Below are positions 27,712 through 37,536 of a stretch of DNA of 64,000 nt, piece after piece. A program made the translations under genes and the position numbers. The stretch comes from Alistipes sp. Lineage in GTDB: Bacteria > Bacteroidota > Bacteroidia > Bacteroidales > Rikenellaceae. The notes under the pieces were generated by a model. It was given only the letters and a program-made list of their open reading frames with translations, searched no databases and was not told the DNA's origin. The first letter of the stretch is position 1, and every line of letters starts with the position of its first letter. The DNA lies in assembly GCA_017646625.1 (NCBI GenBank), contig JAGCMF010000029.1:1-64000 (forward strand), read 5' to 3'.

Positions 27712-28353
27712 ATGGCAAAGCTACTTTATTCGATGGGTGAGGTTACGGAGATGTTTGATGTTAATGCATCACTAATCCGTTATTGGGAGTCGAAGTTTGA
27801 CTGCATAAAGCCTCATAAGAACAAGAAGGGTAATAGAATGTTCACGCCTTCGGATGTGGAGAACCTTAAGATAATATACCACCTCGTTAAGGAGAAGGGC
27901 ATGACATTGGAGGGTGCAAACCAGGCGATGAAGCGCCGCGGTAAGAGTGTTAAGCGTGACGTGTCGATCCTTGAGAGACTGCAGAGTATCCGCGCTATGC
28001 TCATTGAGGTGCGTGAGTCGCTGGGTGACAATACGCCTGTGGAGTATGAGGCACCTATTGATGCTGTGTCGGAGCTCATTGCCGATGTCGAGAGTGATGC
28101 CAAGGTGCAAGTTGTTGCTGCGGTGACAACGCCCGAGCCTATGGCCGAAGAGGTTGATGCCGTCGCGGAGGTGGCACCTTGTGAGGATGCAGAGGCTCCA
28201 GCACCACGCCGTCGTGGTCGCCCCCGTAAGGTTGTTGAGACTGTAGAGAATGAGGAGGGAGCAATGCAGAGTGTTGCACGTCGTCGCGGTAAGTCGAAGA
28301 GGGATGGCGAGACAAAGGAACTCTTCCCATTCTATGAGCAGTCGTTGTTCTAA
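27712..28353 (+). CDS. MerR-family regulator with C-terminal AT-hook
   Basis: 213 residues. An N-terminal MerR winged helix-turn-helix (YSMGEVTEMFDVNASLIRYWESKF, then NKKGNRMFTPSDVENLKIIYHLV) is followed by a helical segment, an acidic/Ala-Val linker (about 115-160) and a basic tail with RRRGRPRKV, an AT-hook. There is no Cys-rich or metal-sensing C-terminus. This MerR type is conserved in Bacteroidota next to Nif3-like and zinc-ribbon genes, as here. Binding sites unknown. Confidence 0.88.
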   Translation: MAKLLYSMGEVTEMFDVNASLIRYWESKFDCIKPHKNKKGNRMFTPSDVENLKIIYHLVKEKGMTLEGANQAMKRRGKSVKRDVSILERLQSIRAMLIEVRESLGDNTPVEYEAPIDAVSELIADVESDAKVQVVAAVTTPEPMAEEVDAVAEVAPCEDAEAPAPRRRGRPRKVVETVENEEGAMQSVARRRGKSKRDGETKELFPFYEQSLF

Positions 28354-28365
28354 TATATTGTTGTT

Positions 28366-29157
28366 ATGAAGATTCGTGAGCTTGTAGCTGCCATCGAGGA
28401 GTTTGCTCCACTCGATTTGCAGGTAGATTATGATAACTCTGGACTCATCGTTGGTAGGCTCGATGATGAGGTACACGCTGCATTGTTGGCTGTGGATGTG
28501 ACCGAGGAGGTGCTCGATGAGGCGGAGAGAGAGGGGTGTGATATAATCATCACTCACCATCCCATAATTTTTAGTCCTATTAAGCGTCTTAACTCGGCGA
28601 CATATGTCGAGAGATGTGTGGAACGTGCAATACGCAGTGGTATTGCACTGTATGCGTGTCACACAAACCTCGATAGTGTGCCAGGTGGTACAAGCTGGCA
28701 GGTGGGTGCCATGCTTGGACTTGATGACATGACGATACTTGAGCCACGCAGAGGTAACCCAGAGGTGGGCTTCGGCGTTGTGGGTGTGTTGCCACGCGCG
28801 GAGAATGCAAAGGCTCTTCTTGCTCGCGTAAAGAGCATATTTGGTGTCGAGGCGTTGCGCTATAGCGATATACCATCGGAGGATATGATGGTACGTAAGG
28901 TGGCGGTATGCACAGGCGCTGGCAGGTCTAACATAGGTGATGCTCTGGCCTCGGGTGCCGAGCTATACATCACCGCTGACTTGCGCTATAACGACTTCAT
29001 GATGGGTGATAATCGTATGATTTTAGCAGATATTGGACATTTTGAGAGTGAATTTTGCGCAATTCGCATCTTATATGATGTATTATCCAAAAAAATGTGT
29101 AACTTTGCAGTTCGCAAGAGTGCGAACTCGCGTAACCCTATACACTATTTAGTGTAA
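28366..29157 (+). CDS. Nif3-like dinuclear metal protein (DUF34)
   Basis: 263 residues. Metal-site motifs are IITHHPIIFSPIKRL (two His), ACHTNLDSVPGG (His, Asp) near the middle and GHFESE (His, Glu) near the C-terminus. Annotated historically as GTP cyclohydrolase I type 2, an activity that is doubtful for most members. The version lacks the PII-like insertion of longer homologues. It is followed after 36 bases by the C4 zinc-ribbon gene, a linkage conserved in many bacteria. Confidence 0.93.
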   Translation: MKIRELVAAIEEFAPLDLQVDYDNSGLIVGRLDDEVHAALLAVDVTEEVLDEAEREGCDIIITHHPIIFSPIKRLNSATYVERCVERAIRSGIALYACHTNLDSVPGGTSWQVGAMLGLDDMTILEPRRGNPEVGFGVVGVLPRAENAKALLARVKSIFGVEALRYSDIPSEDMMVRKVAVCTGAGRSNIGDALASGAELYITADLRYNDFMMGDNRMILADIGHFESEFCAIRILYDVLSKKMCNFAVRKSANSRNPIHYLV

Positions 29158-29193
29158 GTATAGTTGCAGTAATATCTAAATTGTATAACATAT

Positions 29194-29934
29194 ATGGCAC
29201 AGAAGAAGACAAACGATGTTGATTACTCGATGCAGGAGAAGATCATGGCTCTTTATGAGTTGCAGAAGATTGATTCAGCCATCGATGAGATTAACAAGGT
29301 GAAGGGTGAACTACCCCTCGAAGTGCAGGATCTCGAGGATGAGATTGCCGGCCTCAATACACGTGTTGAGAATATCAATGCCGAGATAGAGGAGCTTAAC
29401 TCTCTCACTCGTCAGCGTAAGCGCGAGGTAGACCAGGCAAAGATAATGATTGGCAACTACAAGGAGCAGCAGAACAATGTGCGCAACAACCGTGAGTATG
29501 ATGCTATCACAAAGGAGATAGAGTATCAGGAACTCGAGATTGAGCTTGCAGAGAAGCGCCTCAAGGAGTACTCTGCACAGATAAAGACCAAGAAGGCTCT
29601 TATCGAGGAGACTAACGCCCTTGTCGAGGAACGTAATATCGACTATACTGCAAAGAAGCAGGAGCTCGACTCAATCGAGGCAGAGACTGCACAGCAGGTG
29701 GAGGAGCTCAAGGCGAAGGCCGAGAAGGCACAGCAGCCCATCGACGAACGCCTATTTGCAGCATATAACCGTATTCGTAGCAATGTTCACAACGGTCTTG
29801 CTGTGGTTACTATCACTCGTGATGCTTGTGGTGGTTGTTTCAACCGCATCCCTCCACAGCGTCAGGTGGATATCCGCCAGGGTAAGAAGCTTATCGTTTG
29901 TGAGTACTGCGGTCGTATCCTCGTAAGCGAGTAG
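29194..29934 (+). CDS. Coiled-coil C4-type zinc-ribbon protein
   Basis: 246 residues: a long antiparallel coiled coil (about residues 20-180) and a C-terminal zinc ribbon with CGGCFNRIP and CEYCGRIL. The family is found next to Nif3/DUF34 genes across bacteria and has been linked to nucleic-acid or flagellar roles in different lineages; here the role is open. Last gene of the trkA run, followed by a strong hairpin. Confidence 0.9.
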   Translation: MAQKKTNDVDYSMQEKIMALYELQKIDSAIDEINKVKGELPLEVQDLEDEIAGLNTRVENINAEIEELNSLTRQRKREVDQAKIMIGNYKEQQNNVRNNREYDAITKEIEYQELEIELAEKRLKEYSAQIKTKKALIEETNALVEERNIDYTAKKQELDSIEAETAQQVEELKAKAEKAQQPIDERLFAAYNRIRSNVHNGLAVVTITRDACGGCFNRIPPQRQVDIRQGKKLIVCEYCGRILVSE

Positions 29935-29966
29935 TTTGCATAAGTTAAGAGTAGTACTTTAACTGC

Positions 29967-30005
29967 AAAAAAAAACCTATCTAATTTGTTAGATAGGTTT
30001 TTTTG
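29967..30005. terminator. Bidirectional terminator
   Basis: A perfect 12-bp stem (29973-29984 with 29989-30000) has an A-run on the left and a T-run on the right. It lies between the convergent zinc-ribbon gene and the ABC-F gene. Confidence 0.92.
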
Positions 30006-30014
30006 TCTATAATC

Positions 30015-31883
30015 TTAATCGTTAAGCTCAAGCCAGCGCATCTCCTTCTCATCCGTAAGAGCAATAATCTCCTCAATACGTGTAGATACCTCGGTTAGGC
30101 GATCGTAGGGTAGTGTGCCTGATGATAGCTCGCCCTCAAGTGTTGCGCGTTCTTCGGCAAGTGCTGCAAGATCCCTCTCCAGCTGTTCAAGCTCGCGCTG
30201 CTCTTTGAATGATAGTTTGCGCTTGGAGATGTCGTGCGTGCGTTGCTGTTGTGGCTTCTGCTGTGTGGTGTTACGCTGTGCGTTGCGTTCCTCGGCCTCC
30301 TTCTCCTTGATATATTCGCGATATTCGCTATACTGACCCACGAAGTCCTTAATGCGACCATCACCCTCGAAGACAAATAGGTGATCAACACATTTGTCGA
30401 GGAAATATCTGTCGTGTGATACGATGAGCAGGCAACCCTTAAACTCACGAAGATACTCCTCCAAGACATTCAGTGTCATGATGTCGAGATCATTTGTTGG
30501 CTCATCCAGAATAAGCATATTGGGATTCTGCATGAGTACCGTGAGTAGATATAGACGACGACGTTCGCCACCACTTAATATGTCAACACGCTTGTTGAAG
30601 GTCTCGTGAGGAAAGAGGAAACGGTTTAGGTATGTCGTTGCCGAGATGCTATGGCCATCAGATGATTTGACTACCTCGGCTATATCCTGCACACACTCAA
30701 GCACGGTCTGCCCTGGCTTGAATGTTATTCCACGTTGCGAGTAGTAACCTACTCGTAGTGTCTCACCCAGCTCGATGATGCCACCATCTGGTGTCAGCCT
30801 GCCTGTCATGAGGTTAAGGAAGGTTGTCTTTCCCACACCATTGCGACCTACTATGCCTATGCGCTCACCACGTGTATATTTATATGAGAACTTATCAAGC
30901 ATCTTGCGACCTTCGTATGCGAAGTCTACATCCATGCAGTCGATAATCTTGCGGCCCAGGCGCGAGGTGGCAACATCAATCTCCACGCTATCTGTGCGTA
31001 GGCTTACAGCAGCCTTGTCCTTAAGGTCGTAGAAGGCATTAATTCTATATCGAGCCTTACCCGTGCGTGCCTGTGGTGTGCTGCGTATCCACTCTAGCTC
31101 GCGGCGTAGTAGGTTGCGAGACTTGTCAATCTCGGCCTGCATATTTGCATATCTCTCCTCGCGCTTCTCGAGGTACTCGGTGTAGTTGCCACGATAGGTG
31201 TATAGCTTGCCACGGTCAATCTCCATGATGGTGTTGCATACACGATCGAGAAAGTAGCGGTCGTGTGTCACCATTAGTAGTGTGCATCGTGAACGCTGTA
31301 GATAACCCTCAAGATACTCAATGATGTCGATGTCGAGGTGGTTGGTGGGCTCATCCATGATTATGAACTCGGCATTCTGGAGCATCATACATGCCAAGGC
31401 TACACGCTTTGCCTCGCCACCAGATAGCTCGCCCATAGGCTGATTCCACTTCTCAATCTTTAACGAGGATAGCACTTGGCGGATGTTTTGCTCAACACTC
31501 CAGCCATTTGATGCATCCATCGCTGCAATGGCTCTCTCGAGACGTTTGCTATCGCCACTATCAAGCGCAGCCTCATATTCGCGTAGCTCGGGTGATAGGT
31601 CTCCCATGCGGGCATATACCTCCTCAAATATCGTGTTCTGTGGGTTGAAGGCTGTATCCTGGTCGAGGAAGGCGACACGGATATCCTTCATAAACTTAAT
31701 CTCGCCGCCTCTGTCGGAGTGCTCTACGCCAGCGAGAATCTTAAGCAGTGAAGACTTGCCTGTGCCATTTGGGGCAACAAGGGCAATCTTATCGCCCTCG
31801 TTGATGTTGAAGCTAATATCGCTAAATAGTGTCCTATCACCGTAGGACTTTGATATGTTTTCTACTTGTAGGTAACTTGCCAT
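30015..31883 (-). CDS. ABC-F family ATPase (Uup-like)
   Basis: 622 residues with two ABC domains and no membrane segments. Domain 1 has Walker A VAPNGTGKSSL and signature GELSGGEAKRVALA; domain 2 has VGRNGVGKTTF and ILSGGERRRLYLL; both end with DEPTNHLD/DEPTNDLD. The inter-domain linker (about 235-290) and a C-terminal coiled coil (about 545-622) suggest the Uup/EttA type, which binds ribosomes or branched DNA. Not obviously a resistance ABC-F. Last gene of the minus operon starting at 35984. Confidence 0.92.
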   Translation of the reverse strand: MASYLQVENISKSYGDRTLFSDISFNINEGDKIALVAPNGTGKSSLLKILAGVEHSDRGGEIKFMKDIRVAFLDQDTAFNPQNTIFEEVYARMGDLSPELREYEAALDSGDSKRLERAIAAMDASNGWSVEQNIRQVLSSLKIEKWNQPMGELSGGEAKRVALACMMLQNAEFIIMDEPTNHLDIDIIEYLEGYLQRSRCTLLMVTHDRYFLDRVCNTIMEIDRGKLYTYRGNYTEYLEKREERYANMQAEIDKSRNLLRRELEWIRSTPQARTGKARYRINAFYDLKDKAAVSLRTDSVEIDVATSRLGRKIIDCMDVDFAYEGRKMLDKFSYKYTRGERIGIVGRNGVGKTTFLNLMTGRLTPDGGIIELGETLRVGYYSQRGITFKPGQTVLECVQDIAEVVKSSDGHSISATTYLNRFLFPHETFNKRVDILSGGERRRLYLLTVLMQNPNMLILDEPTNDLDIMTLNVLEEYLREFKGCLLIVSHDRYFLDKCVDHLFVFEGDGRIKDFVGQYSEYREYIKEKEAEERNAQRNTTQQKPQQQRTHDISKRKLSFKEQRELEQLERDLAALAEERATLEGELSSGTLPYDRLTEVSTRIEEIIALTDEKEMRWLELND

Positions 31884-31894
31884 ATAATAGTTTG

Positions 31895-32413
31895 TTACAT
31901 CATTTTACTTGTGTCGAGATTTAGGTCAAATGCTAACCTCTCTCCACTTGTGTAATATACAATACCTCTATACTCAAAACCCAACTTATCGAGCATTGCA
32001 AGCATGCGTATGTTACCACGATGGGTATCTATGCGGAATGCCTCTATATTAGCACGACGGGCTATATTTGCGGCATGCTGCATGAGCTTTACAGCTATGC
32101 CATTGCGTCGTGATGTGCCGTCAACGCATAGGCGGTGAACGACGACATAGTCGTCAGGTGTGCCCCATGCGTCATTGGCAATCTGTGAGTATGCCTCCTC
32201 GCCAGTAAGGACTATAGCGGCATACCCCACAACATGGTCGTCATTGTCGCAGTATACATATCCAACAGCTTGCTCTATATCCGCAGCGATAGCCTCCGTA
32301 GATGGATAGCCATCTTGCCATTGATCTATGCCGAGGTCGCGCAACGCCTCCTGGGCGCTACGCACGATATGTATTATCTGCTCTATATCCCTATTGTCAG
32401 CTAGCCTAATCAT
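31895..32413 (-). CDS. GNAT-family N-acetyltransferase
   Basis: 172 residues with the GNAT fold: N-terminal helix pair (MIRLADNRDIEQIIHIVRSAQEAL), central VVGYAAIVL, LCVDGTSRRNGIAVKLMQHA (acetyl-CoA pyrophosphate loop R-x-x-G-I-A) and FEYRGIVYY. Acceptor unknown. Its start overlaps the permease stop by four bases (ATGA). Confidence 0.88.
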   Translation of the reverse strand: MIRLADNRDIEQIIHIVRSAQEALRDLGIDQWQDGYPSTEAIAADIEQAVGYVYCDNDDHVVGYAAIVLTGEEAYSQIANDAWGTPDDYVVVHRLCVDGTSRRNGIAVKLMQHAANIARRANIEAFRIDTHRGNIRMLAMLDKLGFEYRGIVYYTSGERLAFDLNLDTSKMM

Positions 32414-33594
32414 CGTCTACTTGATATCTCCCTTATCTTACGGTTGATGATGAAGATGTTGAATGTTACAATTGCCGCAGTAAAGAGTGTGCCTACGATG
32501 ATTGCGGTTGTAGGTATGGCGGATAGTGTTATACCGAGCCACTCCGAAATATGACCAGTATAAATGCTCTGAACTATGAATATTGCCACAATGCTAATGA
32601 TGAGCACAGAGATGTTTAGCACCAAGGCCATTACGTTATACGGCATGGCAACACGTGCGGGACTATAGCCAATGAGTACAAGGTTCTCCAGCTTTGTGAT
32701 GTTCTTCTGCAGCAGCAGGTAGATGCTTAATGTGAGTATTATGAGTGATAGTATACTGAACATCACGCCTATGCCAACAATAACTGCTGCACCTACTTCA
32801 AGTATTGAAAGCGCTTTGCTGCTCTCTGCAGGCTTATTCTCAATCTCATAACCATGCTCCTCAAGGTATGCTGTGAGCTCTGGGTCTGTGGGGTTGCTGA
32901 CCTCAAGGATGAGGCGTGTGTGTCCATCATCCTCACCCTCGCCATACTCGCTGTTTGCCCAATCCATGAATGTTGATGGCACAAGGATGGTGTTTAGCCT
33001 CTCGGAGAAGCCTACGATATATGCGGTGTGGTCACTTCTCTTGCCGTTGCCTTCGAGGCGTATGCCGAGTTCTACACGCTTGATTATATCCTCGGTAATC
33101 TGTGGTAACTGCTGCGTCTGGCTGAAACCGAAATTATAGAGGTTAAGGTAGTTGCGAGGCAGAATGATGGGGATGACAGTGTCGCCAGGCGAGAAACACC
33201 ATTTGTCACTCTTAACATCTATGAAGTTGTCGGGCACAGACTCGAAAAATAGCATTGTTGATAGTCTCTGCCCGTTAAATACTATACTGCCGTCTACCTC
33301 GAAGCGCGATGCTGTGAATGTGCCGAGATTGATGGTGAAGGGTTGCTCATTGAGGTCGTTGATATCCTCATCGCTAAATGTAGGTGTACCTATGCCCATA
33401 CGTTCTACGGGGCGTGTGATGATGAGGTAGTCGTTGCCAATGAGTGACTTCTCGCCCGATAACATGGGTTGAAGGTCGCTGTATATCTGCACGCCGGCAA
33501 GGATGACGGTCATGCCAATGAGGTTGGCAATGAAGAATATTGCCAACTCGAAGATGCTGATGTGCTTACGCAGCAATTGCCATATTAGACTCAT
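32410..33594 (-). CDS. FtsX-like ABC transporter permease
   Basis: About 394 residues from the ATG at 33594, which overlaps the ATPase stop as ATGA; longer in-frame starts would run far into the ATPase gene. Topology is one N-terminal helix (about 15-40), a large extracytoplasmic domain (about 45-260) and three C-terminal helices, as in MacB/LolC/FtsX permeases. With the preceding ATPase it could move a lipoprotein, peptide or lipid, or transmit force. Homologues in Bacteroidales are usually unnamed. Confidence 0.82.
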   Translation of the reverse strand: MSLIWQLLRKHISIFELAIFFIANLIGMTVILAGVQIYSDLQPMLSGEKSLIGNDYLIITRPVERMGIGTPTFSDEDINDLNEQPFTINLGTFTASRFEVDGSIVFNGQRLSTMLFFESVPDNFIDVKSDKWCFSPGDTVIPIILPRNYLNLYNFGFSQTQQLPQITEDIIKRVELGIRLEGNGKRSDHTAYIVGFSERLNTILVPSTFMDWANSEYGEGEDDGHTRLILEVSNPTDPELTAYLEEHGYEIENKPAESSKALSILEVGAAVIVGIGVMFSILSLIILTLSIYLLLQKNITKLENLVLIGYSPARVAMPYNVMALVLNISVLIISIVAIFIVQSIYTGHISEWLGITLSAIPTTAIIVGTLFTAAIVTFNIFIINRKIREISSRR

Positions 33595-34235
33595 AGATTG
33601 AGGCATATGTCGTACTCTATATTCATATGTTTGCCAATGGATGTAGCGATGAGGGCAGCACCACACCTCTCGGCTTCGCGAAGTATTATGTCACGCATTA
33701 TATCGCTGTTAGCATCGTCAAGATGCGAAATAGGCTCGTCGAGGAGTAAGAAGTCGAAGGGTTGGCATAGTGCACGAATGAGGGCTACACGCTGCTGTTG
33801 TCCGTATGACATGCGGTCAATGCGAGTGTTTAGTTTGTCGCCAATACCCAGCTCCTCGAACCATTGCACCACCTGTGCCATATCCCTGTGGTGCGTAATG
33901 TTATTCTTTATCTCCACATTCTGCATGGCGGTGAGCTCACCAAAGAGCTTGAGGTCCTGGAAGAGTATGCTTATGCTCCTCTGGCGCACCTCGCACCATT
34001 CAGAGGAAGATAACCTATTTATATCCCTGTCATCAAATGATATTGTGCCACTATAGTCACCGCGCTGACCATATAGAAAACTGCATAGCGATGACTTGCC
34101 CGTTCCAGAGGCAGCCTTGATAAGATATCTCTTACCTCTCTCCAGAATGACCTCTCTATTCCATATGTCGGAACGGAGATCTACGCGTGAGGCGAAGATC
34201 TCCGGTACAACATTATGTAGTTTAATCTCTTTCAC
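33591..34235 (-). CDS. ABC transporter ATP-binding protein
   Basis: 214 residues: Walker A AASGTGKSS, Q-loop LFQDLKLF, signature MSYGQQQRVALIRAL (variant of LSGGQ) and Walker B LLLDEPISHLD. The expected switch histidine is not clear; the equivalent region reads IATSIGKHM, so catalysis may be altered. Coupled to the FtsX-like permease and preceded 15 bases upstream by the DUF4836-like gene. Confidence 0.85.
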   Translation of the reverse strand: MKEIKLHNVVPEIFASRVDLRSDIWNREVILERGKRYLIKAASGTGKSSLCSFLYGQRGDYSGTISFDDRDINRLSSSEWCEVRQRSISILFQDLKLFGELTAMQNVEIKNNITHHRDMAQVVQWFEELGIGDKLNTRIDRMSYGQQQRVALIRALCQPFDFLLLDEPISHLDDANSDIMRDIILREAERCGAALIATSIGKHMNIEYDICLNL

Positions 34236-34250
34236 TACAAAGGTCTTTTG

Positions 34251-35984
34251 TTAGAATATCTCGTTGGTAACCTCCTCTACAGCGAGTGGTAGGAGGAGGT
34301 TGGTAATCTGCTCAAGAGCATTTGTGCGCTTGTCGTCGAATATGATACCAAACTCTACGGTGGTAACGTCGTTAACCACGAAGTATGAGTAACTAACCAT
34401 GTCGACAGCACGCTGATAGATGTCGCGAACATCGTAGTCCATCTCCTCCTTGAGCTCATCACTTAAAAGCTTGATGAAGTCATTCTTCATTATGTTGTCG
34501 ATGTCGAGGATCATGTATGATAGAGTGTTATCAATCTTCTCGGCCCATGGTCTCTCGGCGGCAGTGCGTTCCTTTGTGGCAAATGGCATATTGACACTTG
34601 CGAAGAGGAGGTTATTCTCCTGGCAGATTGTGAAGTCGAAGCCCTCAAGACTTGCGCTATAACTGTCTGTGCCCTCACGTGTGAATATGCCGGCACCAAA
34701 CTGACCTACGTTAGAGATGATATACTTGTCGGCAACGTCAACAAGGCATGCTGCCTCGATGCTGTGAAACTCTGGCTTTGTGTAGTACTCATCCCAGTAG
34801 TAGTTGTATCTCTGCGCCATCTGACCACTGATGTCCTCCACGCCAATAGTGAAATCGCCATTGATGCTCTTGATTACATCTGCTGCGATGGCCATAATCA
34901 TGTTGAACTCGTTTGAGTCAACCTCTGCGTTAATCATCTCCTTGAAGTTAGGATCCTCGAGGAGTGTTGATATCATAGTTGCGATATTATTGCCATTGAT
35001 ACCATAGTTCATAAGTGCTAATACATCATTGCTGAAGTACTTGAGATGCTCGTTAGAGGTGCGGAGGTATAGATCCTCGTATTGAGTAGTTAACGTCTCG
35101 CCAAGATCTGTCTTAATGTCAACAATTGCGCTGCCAGGGTTGAATGTGAGAGACATCACTGCGTTGGCATTCTCCTTGAGCTCCTTCTTATATGACTCCA
35201 ACATAGCGATGTTTTTCTCATTCTGTGCAATGCTATCTTCCCAATACCCCGCATAGCTGTCGTCTTCGGCAATCCACTCTCTATACATGTCGTTATTCCT
35301 ATTAAGACTGTCGATGATGGTGCCGATGAACATCTCGAGGTTTACGTATGTTGCCATGTCGCTTTGTCCGAATATTGCGAGCTGCTCCATAGAACGATTA
35401 AGAGACTCCGCGGCATATGCAATAGTAGTGTCATAGTCATTAACTATGGGAGCAATGGCTATCTGCGTATCGTTATATGTTACGGCGAACTCCTCGTATG
35501 TGAATGAACGTGTATCGCCCTCTGTTACTACGACGATTGGCTCCTGGTCGTCCATCTCGAGCATGTATGAGATAGCCTCAATGCTCTTGTCGAGCTTCTC
35601 TACATCAGCCACCGTGGCGATGAATGCTACATCTGCGTTCTTGTTTACGCATCCATAGATTGGAAGGTCGAAGTTGATACCTGTATTGTTCAGATCCTCT
35701 ATGATGGATGCTATATGTGCGCCCACGGCGCTATCGTCACAACCAGCCTTCATCGCTGTGGCCATTAAACGTCGATTCTCGGGTGTGATGTGTTTGTCGA
35801 ATGCACCCTTCTCATCAAGCTGCTTGACGTTTACGTAGAATACAGCGAGGTCGTCAATGTTTGTGCATAACTCCGTGAGCTTTGCATCTTCGCTATCTTT
35901 AGATGTGCTAACAAAGTAGATTGTAGCTCCAATTGCAACAGCAGCCACAATCGCTAAAATGCTAAATAATAGACTCTTTTTCAT
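34251..35984 (-). CDS. Exported DUF4836-like protein
   Basis: 577 residues with an N-terminal membrane/signal segment (MKKSLLFSILAIVAAVAIGATIYFV) lacking a lipobox, followed by a large alternating alpha/beta body with no catalytic motif. The pattern (LTELCTNIDDLAVFYVNVKQLDEKG, then repeated 'amino acids predicted to pack as SRPBCC-like units') resembles the DUF4836 family typical of Bacteroidota. It should face the periplasm. First gene of the operon with the ABC pair, so it may be an accessory or substrate of that transporter (inference). Confidence 0.65.
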   Translation of the reverse strand: MKKSLLFSILAIVAAVAIGATIYFVSTSKDSEDAKLTELCTNIDDLAVFYVNVKQLDEKGAFDKHITPENRRLMATAMKAGCDDSAVGAHIASIIEDLNNTGINFDLPIYGCVNKNADVAFIATVADVEKLDKSIEAISYMLEMDDQEPIVVVTEGDTRSFTYEEFAVTYNDTQIAIAPIVNDYDTTIAYAAESLNRSMEQLAIFGQSDMATYVNLEMFIGTIIDSLNRNNDMYREWIAEDDSYAGYWEDSIAQNEKNIAMLESYKKELKENANAVMSLTFNPGSAIVDIKTDLGETLTTQYEDLYLRTSNEHLKYFSNDVLALMNYGINGNNIATMISTLLEDPNFKEMINAEVDSNEFNMIMAIAADVIKSINGDFTIGVEDISGQMAQRYNYYWDEYYTKPEFHSIEAACLVDVADKYIISNVGQFGAGIFTREGTDSYSASLEGFDFTICQENNLLFASVNMPFATKERTAAERPWAEKIDNTLSYMILDIDNIMKNDFIKLLSDELKEEMDYDVRDIYQRAVDMVSYSYFVVNDVTTVEFGIIFDDKRTNALEQITNLLLPLAVEEVTNEIF

Positions 35985-36092
35985 AATTATTCTCTTTTAA
36001 TTTCTTAACTCTTATCTCTATGTAATGCAGTGCTGATATAGTGACCATTGAGGCTTCTGCTCTGAGGTGCGCACCGCTATTATTTAATATGA

Positions 36093-36100
36093 CAAAGATA
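36093..36100 (-). promoter_or_regulatory. Probable -7 element of the DUF4836/ABC operon
   Basis: On the minus strand TATCTTTG lies 108 bases before the start codon; no good TTG is at the expected distance, so support is partial. Confidence 0.45.
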
Positions 36101-36170
36101 TAAATTATTTTTTAAATCGCCCTCTCTTATACAATATATTTAATGTACGATATTAGGTATCTCTACTTAT

Positions 36171-36200
36171 TTGGTATTAAAGAAAAAAAGAGTAAATTTG
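36171..36200 (+). promoter_or_regulatory. Promoter of thrC-manA
   Basis: TTG (36171-36173), 19 bases and TAAATTTG (36193-36200) match the Bacteroidota consensus. Start codon follows 38 bases later. Confidence 0.78.
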
Positions 36201-36237
36201 CAAAATAAATCTTCGAGATAGCAACTAAAACTTAAAT

Positions 36238-37527
36238 ATGGAAAATTTCAAGCCTACGAAGTACACGTTGACATGTGTGGCAACAGGTCGTCAGTTCGAT
36301 GACACAGGATGGATATTAGACGATGCAGAGTGTAAAACGCCATCGTTGGTGCGCGCTAACTATCAGAGTAAACAACTTGAGGTTAAGTCTAACGATTACG
36401 GCCTTTATAAGTTCTGTGATTGGTTGCCTGTGAAGCGAATGCTTCAGGGATCATCTGCTCCTGTGACATATAAGAGTGAGGCTTTGGCCAAACATCTCGG
36501 TCTGTCAAATCTATGGATTACGATGAGTGGTTACTGCCCATCGAAGGGGGTGAGAATGTCTACCTGCTCGTTCAAGGAGACGGAGGCATATAGTGTATGT
36601 GCGCGTATCGACGAGAAGGAGGATAGAGTGCTTGTTGTTGCCTCGGCAGGTAACACGGCGCGTGCCTTCGCAAAGGTGTGCTCGGATAATAATATCAAGC
36701 TTCTGCTGTGTGTGCCATCAGACAACCTCGATGCGCTATGGTTCTCGGAGCCTCTTAACGACTGCGTGAAACTAATCGCCTGTGAGAAGGGTGGCGACTA
36801 CTACGATGCTATATACTTGAGTATAATGGCTCTTAAGTCGTCGAAATTCTACTCGGAGGGCGGTGCAAAGAATGTGGCACGTCGTGATGGTATGTCTACA
36901 ACGGTGCTCTCGGCAGTAACAACAATAGGTCGCATCCCAGACTACTACTTCCAGGCTGTAGGTAGTGGTACAGGTGCTATCGCCGCATGGGAGGCTAATA
37001 TGCGCCTAATAGAGGATGGTCGTTATGGTGACAACACTATGCGCCTCATGGTGTCGCAGAATGCCCCATTTGTGCCTATATATGATGCGTGGCGTGCCGA
37101 CTCGCGCGAGATGCTTCCATATGACAATAACAAGGCACGTCGTGATGCCGAGCTAATCGATGCCAAGGTGCTATCTAACCGTAAGCCTCCATATGGCATT
37201 GCGGGTGGTCTCTATGACGCACTTAAGGCTTCGAATGGTGACGTGTTGGTGGCAACGAATGCACAGTCACGCAGAGCATGCAAGCTCTTTAAGGAGTTGG
37301 AGGGTATAGACATCTATCCAGCACCCGGTGTAGCTCTCGCCTCGCTTATTAAGATGGTGGAGACAGGTGCAATTGATAAGGATGCATGTATCATGCTTAA
37401 TATCACTGGTGCTGGCGAGGAGGCTGCAAAGCGCAATCGTCAGATGTGGCACTTAAAGCCAAGCAAGGTATTCTCGCTTACTGCCAGCATAGATGAGGTT
37501 GTAACTTATGTTGAATCACTCTTTTAA
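36238..37527 (+). CDS. thrC: Threonine synthase
   Basis: 429 residues of the PLP fold-type II family, converting O-phosphohomoserine to threonine. The PLP lysine is K113 in MSTCSFKETEA, followed by the PLP ring/phosphate contacts VVASAGNTARAFA and, later, QAVGSGTGAIAAWE (Gly-rich phosphate loop). Length is close to the family norm. Followed after 9 bases by manA, an unusual operon partner. Cysteate synthase-like paralogues exist but are archaeal; thrC is the better call. Confidence 0.88.
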   Translation: MENFKPTKYTLTCVATGRQFDDTGWILDDAECKTPSLVRANYQSKQLEVKSNDYGLYKFCDWLPVKRMLQGSSAPVTYKSEALAKHLGLSNLWITMSGYCPSKGVRMSTCSFKETEAYSVCARIDEKEDRVLVVASAGNTARAFAKVCSDNNIKLLLCVPSDNLDALWFSEPLNDCVKLIACEKGGDYYDAIYLSIMALKSSKFYSEGGAKNVARRDGMSTTVLSAVTTIGRIPDYYFQAVGSGTGAIAAWEANMRLIEDGRYGDNTMRLMVSQNAPFVPIYDAWRADSREMLPYDNNKARRDAELIDAKVLSNRKPPYGIAGGLYDALKASNGDVLVATNAQSRRACKLFKELEGIDIYPAPGVALASLIKMVETGAIDKDACIMLNITGAGEEAAKRNRQMWHLKPSKVFSLTASIDEVVTYVESLF

Positions 37528-37536
37528 TGAGATTAT

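Noticed and set aside
27772..28662. 296-codon open frame antisense to the MerR and Nif3-like genes
   Set aside because: It spans two well-supported genes and their spacer, and the product is rich in Leu, Arg and His without domain structure, as expected from a shadow frame.
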